47,150 nt of DNA from Streptomyces aureus. Lineage in GTDB: Bacteria > Actinomycetota > Actinomycetes > Streptomycetales > Streptomycetaceae. A model generated the notes under the pieces. The model was not told the origin of the DNA and ran no database searches. It saw nothing but the letters and a program-made list of their open reading frames with translations. The position numbers and the translations under genes were made by a program. Of the stretch, positions 10,763-17,181 are shown in pieces (the first letter of the stretch is position 1; the number at the start of each line of letters is the position of its first letter). The stretch spans positions 231,591-278,740 of the forward strand of contig NZ_KL647042.1 of the NCBI RefSeq assembly GCF_000725495.1, read 5' to 3'.

Positions 10763-11347
10763 ATGACCGTGGACCCGAACGCCGCCACCCAGGGCTTTCC
10801 ACCGCAGCCGCCCGGCCACGGCAGCCCCGGCGCGGCCCGCTATCTGGTCCCGGCCCTGGTCGCGGCGGTCGTCGCGGTCGGCCTCGGCGTCTACGGCAAG
10901 GTCCACGACCCCACGGGGACGGCGTTCAACCTCGCCGGCTTCAGCAGCACGGGCGCCGTGAAGTCCTGGCTGGCGACGACGGCGATCTTCTTCGCCCTCG
11001 TCCAGCTCGTCTCGGCGCTCATGCTCTACGGGAAGCTGCCGGGCCCGGGCTGGGCGGGGGCGCTGCACCGGTGGTCGGGACGGATCGCGTTCCTGGTGGC
11101 CGTGCCGGTCGCGGTGCACTGTCTGTACGCGTTGGGCTATCAGACGTACAGCACGCGCGTCATGTGGCACTCGCTCCTGGGGTGCTTCTTCTTCGGTGCC
11201 TTCAGTGCCAAGATGCTGCTGCTCCGCTCGGAGCGTCTGCCCAACTGGCTGCTGCCCGTCGTCGGCGGCCTCGTCTTCGCCGTGCTCACCGCCGTCTGGC
11301 TGACGTCCGCCTTCTGGTTCTTCCGTACGTTCGGAGTGACGACATGA
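10763..11347 (+). CDS. DUF6529-type five-helix membrane protein, possible haem protein
   Basis: A 194-residue protein with a Pro/Gly-rich cytoplasmic start and about five membrane helices (near 27-44, 67-90, 107-125, 134-154, 162-188). Histidines at 102, 119 and 136 lie exactly 17 residues apart, in or near helices 3 and 4 (LHRWSGRIAF, AVHCLYALGY, MWHSLLGC). This is reminiscent of cytochrome b561 or ferric-reductase haem ligation, but is inference only. It has an ATG start with GGGAG upstream. Its stop overlaps the start of a Rieske lipoprotein, which strongly suggests that the two form a membrane electron-transfer pair. Confidence 0.9.
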   Translation: MTVDPNAATQGFPPQPPGHGSPGAARYLVPALVAAVVAVGLGVYGKVHDPTGTAFNLAGFSSTGAVKSWLATTAIFFALVQLVSALMLYGKLPGPGWAGALHRWSGRIAFLVAVPVAVHCLYALGYQTYSTRVMWHSLLGCFFFGAFSAKMLLLRSERLPNWLLPVVGGLVFAVLTAVWLTSAFWFFRTFGVTT

Positions 11348-11754
11348 CCCACCGCTCGACGCGGCGCACGGTGATCCTCGCCACGGGGGCGTCCGCGCTG
11401 CTCGCGGGATGCAGCCAGTACAACAGCGGGAGCAGCTCCTCGGACTCCTCCCCGAAGGCCTCCAGCGGCCAGGAGCTCGCCACCACGAGCGCCGTCCCGG
11501 TCGGCGGGGGCACGGTCTTCAAGGACCAGAAGGTCGTGGTCACCCAGCCGGCGAAGGGCGACTTCAAGGCCTTCTCGGCGGTCTGCACGCACCAGGGGTG
11601 CCTGGTCGACAAGGTGGCGAACGGCACCATCGACTGTCCCTGCCACGGCAGCAGGTTCAGCGCCGAGGACGGGTCGGTGAAGAACGGTCCCGCGACGCGT
11701 CCGCTGCCCGCGGAGAAGATCACGGTGACCGGAAACTCGATCCGTCTGGCGTGA
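11344..11754 (+). CDS. Rieske [2Fe-2S] lipoprotein
   Basis: A 136-residue exported iron-sulfur protein. The N-terminus has a twin-arginine-like start (STRRTVILA), then a lipobox LLAGC with Cys23 as the lipidation site and a Ser-rich tether. The Rieske motif is complete: CTHQGC (Cys81, His83, and Cys86 for the disulfide) and CPCHGS (Cys98, Cys100, His101). FSAEDGSVKNGPATRPL is the usual following loop. A Tat signal suits folding with its cluster before export. The start overlaps the preceding membrane-protein stop (ATGA). It is not part of a bc1 complex here; a two-component module with the upstream protein is likely. Confidence 0.95.
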   Translation: MTHRSTRRTVILATGASALLAGCSQYNSGSSSSDSSPKASSGQELATTSAVPVGGGTVFKDQKVVVTQPAKGDFKAFSAVCTHQGCLVDKVANGTIDCPCHGSRFSAEDGSVKNGPATRPLPAEKITVTGNSIRLA

Positions 11755-11775
11755 GCGGGCCCGTACGCTCCGGAC

Positions 11776-12564
11776 ATGCGCTCCGAACTTCCCGCACCCC
11801 AGGCAGCCCCGACGCCCCCGGCCGACCCGGCGCCGTCCGGCACGCCCGCGCCGACCGTCCCGGACGCCGATCTCTCCCTGGTGCGGGACCACACGATCTA
11901 CTCCTGCGTGATGGGGTCCCGCGCGTTCGGCCTGGCCACGGACGGCAGTGACACGGACGTCCGGGGCGTCTTCCTCGCGCCGACCGCGCTGTTCTGGCGC
12001 TTCGAGAAGCCGCCGACGCATGTCGAGGGCCCGGCGCCGGAGCAGTTCAGCTGGGAGCTGGAGCGGTTCTGCTCGCTCGCGCTGCGCGCCAACCCCAACA
12101 TCCTGGAGTGCCTGCACTCCCCGCTCGTCGAGCACGTGGACGACACCGGCCGCGAACTCCTCTCCCTGCGCGGGGCGTTCCTCTCCCTCCGGGCACACGA
12201 CACGTTCGCCCGCTACGCCCTGGGCCAGCGCAAGAAGCTGGAGGCCGACGTCCGCACGCACGGCGCCCCGCGCTGGAAGCACGCCATGCATCTGCTGCGC
12301 CTGCTGACCAGTGCCCGCGATCTGCTGCGCACCGGGTCCCTGACGATCGGCGTCGGCGAGCAGCGCGAGCCGCTGCTCGCGGTGAAGCGGGGCGAGGTGT
12401 CCTGGGAGGAGGTGGAGCGCCGGATGGTGCGGCTGGCGACGGAGACCGACGAGGCGGCGGCCCACAGCCCGCTCCCGCCCGAGCCGGACCACGCGCGCGT
12501 GGAGGACTTCCTGGTCCGGGTCCGCCGGGCCTCGGCGCTCCGGGACTCCGCCGGCAGCCACTAG
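11776..12564 (+). CDS. RlaP-type nucleotidyltransferase (DNA polymerase beta superfamily)
   Basis: A 262-residue predicted nucleotidyltransferase. The Pro/Ala-rich first 30 residues are followed by the active-site block VMGSRAFGLATDGSDTD: Gly47-Ser48 hold the triphosphate, and Asp59 and Asp61 bind metal. A helical C-terminal half (NILECLHSPLVEH, ARYALGQRKKLE, MHLLRLLTSARDLLRTG) fits the PF10127 RlaP group, which is linked in the literature to RNA repair. The substrate is not known. TACGCT lies 6 bases before the ATG with no ribosome site, so the mRNA may be leaderless. It converges on a frameshifted paralogue at 12632-13383 and the NrtR-like operon, suggesting a shared job. Confidence 0.88.
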   Translation: MRSELPAPQAAPTPPADPAPSGTPAPTVPDADLSLVRDHTIYSCVMGSRAFGLATDGSDTDVRGVFLAPTALFWRFEKPPTHVEGPAPEQFSWELERFCSLALRANPNILECLHSPLVEHVDDTGRELLSLRGAFLSLRAHDTFARYALGQRKKLEADVRTHGAPRWKHAMHLLRLLTSARDLLRTGSLTIGVGEQREPLLAVKRGEVSWEEVERRMVRLATETDEAAAHSPLPPEPDHARVEDFLVRVRRASALRDSAGSH

Positions 12565-12630
12565 CCGTCCGGGGCTCCGTGGGCGACGGCCGGTCCTCGG
12601 AGACTCCGCCGGGAACCGCTGGTCGTCCGG
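12541..12630 (+). repeat. Imperfect 32-bp direct repeat at the end of the nucleotidyltransferase gene
   Basis: 12541-12572, which spans the stop codon, and 12599-12630 match at 25 of 32 positions. The core is ACTCCGCCGG followed by GTCCGG. This looks like an old duplication of the gene 3' end in the short convergent gap. Confidence 0.7.
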
Positions 12631-12631
12631 A

Positions 12632-13383
12632 TCAGTCCAGACGGACCCGGACCACGAAGTCGTGCAGGGCGTCGTACGCGGAGGCGGCGTCCGGCAGCGC
12701 GGAGGCCTCCTGGGCCTCGTCGAGGACGGCGTGCAGCCGCTCGACGTCCTCCTCGACGCGCGCGTGGGGGACGTCGGCCGCCCCGTGCTCGCGTTCCGCC
12801 TTCGCGGCGATCAGGTCCGGGAGATAGGCGGGCGAGGCGATCTGCCCGGCCAGCGTGGGCAGATCGGCCTGCACCTCGCCGGTGCGCATGAGGTGGATGC
12901 CGGTGAGCAGCACCCGGAACGTGTAGAGCAGCGGCTTGAGTTCACCGCTCTTCTCGAAGAGCCGCCACTGCGTGCCCGCGAACCCCCGGTAGTGGTGGGC
13001 GTGGTGACGGGTGAGGACGCCGGGTGCGAGCGAGATCAGCTCACGGTGTTCGTCACCGGTGTGCACGACCAGCGGCGACAGCAGCTGCTCCAGCACATAG
13101 CCGTTGCGGCGCAGCATCAGCCGGACGAACTTGCGCAGGTCGTGCGTGACCAGGTCCATCTCGGTCCCGTCCCGCATCCACATCCTGGAGCGGGTCTCCT
13201 CCGGTTCGCGCAGTCCCAGCAGTCGGCCGCGGGCAGCACATGGACACCGCGCAGGTCGACGTCGGAGTCGCGTGAGGGGAAGCCGTACAGGTGGGCCCCG
13301 GAGACGGTGGCGAAGAGGACCGGGTCGGGCTGTTCGCCGACCACGCTCGCGAGGTCGGCGCCGATGCCGAGGACGTCTGTCAT
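12632..13383 (-). pseudogene. Second RlaP-type nucleotidyltransferase, broken by a -1 frameshift
   Basis: Two frames together make one ~250-residue protein. The N-terminal part starts at ATG 13383 (MTDVLGIGADLASVVGEQ) and carries the active site SGAHLYGF plus DSDVDLRGVHVLPAAD. It then runs into an unrelated frame (CWDCANRRR). The conserved continuation LLGLREPEETRSRMWM and MDLVTHDLRKFVRL resumes in the next frame and reaches 12632. Adding a single C near 13221-13222 (GAC-TGCTGG read as GAC-CTGCTGG) restores one open frame. Either it is a genuine recent pseudogene or a sequencing error. It starts 3 bases after the ADP-ribosylglycohydrolase stop, so it was or is its operon partner. It is a paralogue of the gene at 11776. 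Confidence 0.88.
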
Positions 13384-13386
13384 GGA

Positions 13387-14409
13387 TCAAGCATCCCAGA
13401 GCGCCCCCAGCGCCATGAGGTCGCCGTGGTACTCGATGCGGTCGGCCCAGTCGCCGGGCCAGGCGTCCGAGCCGAGGTGGGCACCCGCGAACGCGCCGGT
13501 CAGACAGGCGATGGAGTCGGAGTCGCCCGAGGTGCAGGCGGCCCGGCGCAGGGCGGTGACGGGTTCGTCGACGAACATCAGGAAGCACAGCAGCCCGGTG
13601 GCGAACGCCTCTTCGGCGATCCAGCCCTCGCCGGTGGCGAGACAGGGGTCGTCCTCGGGCGAGGCGGTGCGCACGGCCCGGCGCAGGTTCTCCAGGACCG
13701 CGATGCACTCGTCCCAGCCGCGGGAGATGTACTGCTCGGGGCCGGCGTCGTGGGTGAAGGTCCACAGGTCGCCGAGCCAGCGGGAGTGGTAGCGGTACCG
13801 GTTCTCGTGCGCGTACGCGAGCAGCAGGCCGATCAGTTCGGCGGGATCGGTGCCCTCGGAGAGCAGCCGGACGGTGTACGCGGTGAGGTCCGAGGCGGCC
13901 AGCGCGGTGGGGTGGCCGTGGGTGAGCGCGGCCTGCAACTGGGCCGCGCCGGCGCGCTGTTCGTCGCTGAGTCCGCGGGCGAGCCCGACGGGCGCCACGC
14001 GCATGTTGGCGCCGCAGCCCTTGGAGCCGGTCTGGCTCGCCTCCTGCCAGCGGCGCTTCTCGTCCTTGAGGAGGTTGCAGGCGACCAGGCAGGTCCGGCC
14101 GGGGGCCCGGTTGTTCTCGGGCGACTGGTACCAGTCCACGAACTCCTCGCGGACCGGCCGTTCCATCCGCAGCGGGCCGAGCAGACCGCGGTCCATCGCG
14201 GTGCGTAGTCCGTTCGCCAGCGCCAGGGTCATCTGGGTGTCGTCGGTGACGATCGCGGGCCTGGGCAGGGCCATCTGCCGCCAGGGGCCGCATTTGTCCA
14301 GGATGGCGGGGACGGTGTTGAACTCGGTGGGGAAGCCGAGCGCGTCGCCGAGGGCGAGGCCGATGAGGGAACCGGTGGCGGCGCGTTTGGTGAGGGTCGG
14401 GCTGGTCAT
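13387..14409 (-). CDS. ADP-ribosylglycohydrolase family protein (DraG/ARH type)
   Basis: Predicted to remove ADP-ribose from a modified macromolecule or small molecule with two Mg ions. The family motifs are present: GSLIGLALGDALGFPTE at the N-terminus, VTDDTQMT (Thr55-Asp56-Asp57-Thr58), a central region with KGCGANMRVAPVGL, and near the end TSGDSDSIACLTGAFAGAHLG, which supplies the second Asp pair. It is 340 residues, normal for the family. ATG 14409 has AAGGA upstream. It lies 11 bases after the NrtR-like gene and directly before the broken nucleotidyltransferase. Control by the ADP-ribose-sensing regulator upstream is likely. The modified target cannot be deduced. Confidence 0.95.
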   Translation of the reverse strand: MTSPTLTKRAATGSLIGLALGDALGFPTEFNTVPAILDKCGPWRQMALPRPAIVTDDTQMTLALANGLRTAMDRGLLGPLRMERPVREEFVDWYQSPENNRAPGRTCLVACNLLKDEKRRWQEASQTGSKGCGANMRVAPVGLARGLSDEQRAGAAQLQAALTHGHPTALAASDLTAYTVRLLSEGTDPAELIGLLLAYAHENRYRYHSRWLGDLWTFTHDAGPEQYISRGWDECIAVLENLRRAVRTASPEDDPCLATGEGWIAEEAFATGLLCFLMFVDEPVTALRRAACTSGDSDSIACLTGAFAGAHLGSDAWPGDWADRIEYHGDLMALGALWDA

Positions 14410-14420
14410 CGGGGCCGTCC

Positions 14421-15173
14421 TTACGAGGTGGGACGCAGCAGGGGTGGGTGCAGAGCCTTGGCGCCGCCCGCGCGGTAGAGGGCGGCGGGTTTGCCGCGGC
14501 CGCCGGTGAGACGGGCGGCGCCGGGCACCGGTTCGACGAATCCGGGCGTGGCGAGGACCTTGCGCCGAAAGTTGGGCCGGTCGAGCGCGGTGCCCCAGAC
14601 CGTCTCGTAGACGTGCTGCAGCTCTCCGAGGGTGAACTCGGGCGGGCAGAAGGACGTGGCGAGACAGGAGTACTCGAGTTTGGCGCCGACGCGTTCGTGG
14701 GCGTCGGCGAGGATCCGGTCGTGGTCGAAGGCGAGCGGGCCGAGCTCGTCGTACGGCTGCCACATGGCGCGCGCCGCGTCGCCGCCGCCGTGCGGTTCGG
14801 GAGGGTCGGGCAACAGGGCCGCGAAGGCGACGGAGACGACCCGCATCCGGGGGTCGCGGTCGGGTTCGCTGTAGGTGCGCAGCTGTTCCAGGTGGAGTCC
14901 GGTCAGGTCCGACAGGCCGGTCTCCTCGGCGAGTTCACGCCGGGCGGCCTCCTCGGCGGACTCGCGGGGCAGCACGAAGCCGCCGGGCAGGGCCCAGCGG
15001 CCGGCGTAGGGTTCCGCGCCCCGTTCGACGAGCAGGACCTGCAGGGCGCCCGCGCGCACGGTCAGGACGGCCAGGTCGACGGTGACGGCGAAGGGCTCGA
15101 AGGCGTACTTGTCGTAGCCCTCGGGCACCGCGCCCCCCGAGGCCCGCATCTCGTGCGCCGCCACTCCCCACAC
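14421..15173 (-). CDS. NrtR-like Nudix protein with C-terminal winged helix, intact Nudix box
   Basis: A 250-residue fusion. The Nudix domain (about 27-155) contains a perfect signature (Gly65-x5-Glu71-x7-Arg79-Glu-Leu-x-Glu-Glu-x-Gly86-Leu), and the C-terminal part (TLGELQHVYETVWGTALDRPNFRRKV, then RGKPAALYR) fits the winged helix of NrtR. That family represses NAD-metabolism genes and releases DNA on binding ADP-ribose or related nucleotides. Many regulators of this family have lost hydrolase residues; here the box is complete, so it may both sense and hydrolyse. The start is uncertain: GTG 15173 has AAGGGG nearby, with GTG 15164 and ATG 15149 as alternatives. Palindromic operators at 15185-15216 lie immediately upstream, arguing for autoregulation. 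Confidence 0.9.
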   Translation of the reverse strand: MWGVAAHEMRASGGAVPEGYDKYAFEPFAVTVDLAVLTVRAGALQVLLVERGAEPYAGRWALPGGFVLPRESAEEAARRELAEETGLSDLTGLHLEQLRTYSEPDRDPRMRVVSVAFAALLPDPPEPHGGGDAARAMWQPYDELGPLAFDHDRILADAHERVGAKLEYSCLATSFCPPEFTLGELQHVYETVWGTALDRPNFRRKVLATPGFVEPVPGAARLTGGRGKPAALYRAGGAKALHPPLLRPTS

Positions 15174-15184
15174 ACCCCTTCATC

Positions 15185-15216
15185 ATGGTCACCTTGACCA
15201 TGGTCAGTACGACCAT
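15185..15216 (-). promoter_or_regulatory. Two overlapping NrtR-type palindromic operators
   Basis: Site 1, ATGGTCACCTTGACCAT (15185-15201), is a 7-bp inverted repeat around 3 bases. Site 2, ATGGTCAGTACGACCAT (15200-15216), keeps ATGGTC and GACCAT at the same spacing. The centres are 15 bp apart and the sites share two bases. NrtR sites in the literature are GTCA/TGAC palindromes of similar size. They lie 12 bp before the Nudix-regulator start and only that operon reads away from them. The rest of 15217-15337 holds only the rluB terminator. Confidence 0.75.
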
Positions 15217-15285
15217 AAAGGGAGCGGCGGGTGTCAACAAGGCTTTCGGCCGAGGAGGTTGCCGTTCGAGGGACGGAAAACGGAC

Positions 15286-15318
15286 CGGCCGGCCCCGGAG
15301 AAGTCCCGGGACCGGCCG
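15286..15318 (-). terminator. Terminator of the parA-scpAB-rluB operon
   Basis: A hairpin of about 12 bp with one mismatch (CGGCCGGCCCCGG at 15286-15298 against CCGGGACCGGCCG at 15306-15318), 20 bp downstream of the rluB stop. Confidence 0.7.
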
Positions 15319-15337
15319 ATGCGCGGGCTCGTGGAGG

Positions 15338-16525
15338 TCAGAGACCGACCTCGGCCATGAGCATGCCGACCTCGGTGTTCGACAGACGGCGCAGCCAGCC
15401 CGACTTCTGGTCGCCCAGGGTGATCGGGCCGAAGGCGACGCGGACGAGCTTGTCGACCGGGAAGCCGGCCTCGGCGAGCATGCGGCGCACGATGTGCTTG
15501 CGGCCCTCGTGCAGGGTCACCTCGACGAGGTAGTTCTTGCCGGTCTGCTCGACCACGCGGAAGTGGTCCGCCTTCGCGTACCCGTCCTCCAGCTGGATGC
15601 CGTCCTTGAGCCGCTTGCCCAGGTCGCGCGGGATCGGGCCCACGATGTGCGCGAGGTAGACCTTCTTCACGCCGTACTTGGGGTGGGTCAGCCGGTGCGC
15701 CAGCTCACCGTGGTTGGTGAGCAGGATGACGCCCTCGGTCTCGGTGTCGAGCCGGCCCACGTGGAAGAGCCGCGTCTCGCGGTTCGTCACGTAGTCGCCG
15801 AGGCACTGACGGCCCTCGTTGTCCTCCATCGTGGAGACGACACCGGCCGGCTTGTTCAGCGAGAAGAACTGGTAGGACTGCGTCGCGACCGTCAGACCGT
15901 CGACCTTGATCTCGTCCTTGTCGGTGTCGACGCGCAGACCCTGCTCCAGCACGATCTGCCCGTTGACCTCGACCCTGGCCTGGTCGACCAGCTCCTCGCA
16001 GGCACGCCGGGAACCGTAGCCGGCGCGCGCGAGCACCTTCTGCAGGCGCTCGCCCTCCTCCTCGGCACCCGGGAAGGTCTTGGGAAGCTTGATGTCGGGC
16101 TTGCCCGCGTACCGGTCGCGGTTGCGCTCCTCGGTCCGCGTCTCGTACTCACGGGAGCGCGAGGGCTCCGTGCGGCCGCCGCGCTGCTGGCCCTGCTTGG
16201 GGCCGCCCTTGGCACCGCCGCGCGCCGAGGCTCCGCGCCCGGACTTGGGGCCGGCCTGCGAGCCGCCGGGGCCTACGTCGTAGAGGCGCTCCTCGGGACG
16301 GGGCTTGCTGGGACGCTTCGGCCGGTCGTCGCGCCCGGCGGCCGAGCTCTTCGGCTGGAAGCCGCCGCCGCTCCCGCGCGAACCGCTCCCGCCGCTGCCG
16401 CGCGAGCCACCGCCCCCGCCGGTCCCGCGGGGCGCGCCGCCGCCGCGCGAACCGCCGCTCCCGCCGGTTCCGCGCGGCTTGCCGCTCCCGCTGTTCCTGC
16501 CACTGCCGCTGCCACTGCTTCGCAT
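15338..16525 (-). CDS. rluB: rRNA pseudouridine synthase, RsuA/RluB family, with long Gly/Arg-rich N-terminus
   Basis: Isomerises uridine in 23S rRNA (RluB-like position in this operon, inferred). The first ~135 residues are almost only Gly, Ser, Arg and Pro repeats and probably bind RNA loosely. Then come an S4 domain (ERLQKVLARAGYGSRRACEELV), the catalytic block HVGRLDTETEGVILLTNHGE with the nucleophilic Asp, and KKVYLAHIVG and EGRKHIVRRMLAEAG. The ATG at 16525 overlaps the last base of the scpB TGA. An in-frame TTG one codon earlier is less likely. The scpA-scpB-rluB order is widespread in Gram-positive bacteria. Confidence 0.94.
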   Translation of the reverse strand: MRSSGSGSGRNSGSGKPRGTGGSGGSRGGGAPRGTGGGGGSRGSGGSGSRGSGGGFQPKSSAAGRDDRPKRPSKPRPEERLYDVGPGGSQAGPKSGRGASARGGAKGGPKQGQQRGGRTEPSRSREYETRTEERNRDRYAGKPDIKLPKTFPGAEEEGERLQKVLARAGYGSRRACEELVDQARVEVNGQIVLEQGLRVDTDKDEIKVDGLTVATQSYQFFSLNKPAGVVSTMEDNEGRQCLGDYVTNRETRLFHVGRLDTETEGVILLTNHGELAHRLTHPKYGVKKVYLAHIVGPIPRDLGKRLKDGIQLEDGYAKADHFRVVEQTGKNYLVEVTLHEGRKHIVRRMLAEAGFPVDKLVRVAFGPITLGDQKSGWLRRLSNTEVGMLMAEVGL

Positions 16526-17181
16526 CAAAGTTCCGTCGTCGTCGTGTCGTCTGCGTCTGTGTCCGGGGCGTCCGGATCGAACGACGGGACCCCTTCCAGC
16601 GTCTCTGCCTCGATCGCGTCCGCCTCGGGGAGGAAGGGCGCGAGCTCCGGGAGCTCGTCCAGACCGCGCAGGCCCATTCGCTCCAGGAAGTAGTTCGTCG
16701 TCGTGTACAGGATCGCACCTGTTTCGGGTTCCGTGCCCGCCTCCTCGACCAGACCGCGCTGGAGGAGGGTGCGCATCACGCCGTCGCAGTTGACTCCGCG
16801 GACCGCCGAGACCCTGGAGCGGCTGACCGGCTGGCGGTACGCGACGACGGCGAGCGTCTCCAGGGCCGCCTGGGTGAGCCGGGCCTGCTGGCCGTCCAGG
16901 ACGAAGCGTTCGACGGCGCTCGCGTAGGCGGGGCGCGAGTAGAAGCGCCAGCCGCCGGCGATCAGCCGCAGCTCGAAACCGCGGCCCTGGACGGTGTACT
17001 CGTCGGCCAGCGCGCGCAGCGCGTCCGCGACCTGCCGCCTGGGCCGCTCCAGGATCCTGGCGAGGTGTTCCTCGGTGGCCGGCTCGTCCACGACCATCAG
17101 GACGGCCTCCAGGGCGGCCCCGAGGTCGAGCCCGGCGACGCCGGGGGTCCCCGCGGGGGCGCCGGTGGTCTCCTCGCTCAC
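16525..17181 (-). CDS. scpB: Segregation and condensation protein B
   Basis: Kleisin-associated subunit of the SMC condensin complex. It has two winged-helix repeats: ALEAVLMVVDEPATEEHLARIL at the N-terminus, then LTQAALETLAVVAYRQPVSRSRVSAVRGVNCDGV and the dimer-side TTNYFLERMGLRGLDELPEL. It is 218 residues with an acidic, Asp/Thr-rich tail of ~30 residues. The GTG at 17181 overlaps the scpA TGA as GTGA, so the two are translationally coupled for stoichiometric synthesis. Its own stop overlaps the rluB start by one base. Confidence 0.97.
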   Translation of the reverse strand: MSEETTGAPAGTPGVAGLDLGAALEAVLMVVDEPATEEHLARILERPRRQVADALRALADEYTVQGRGFELRLIAGGWRFYSRPAYASAVERFVLDGQQARLTQAALETLAVVAYRQPVSRSRVSAVRGVNCDGVMRTLLQRGLVEEAGTEPETGAILYTTTNYFLERMGLRGLDELPELAPFLPEADAIEAETLEGVPSFDPDAPDTDADDTTTTEL

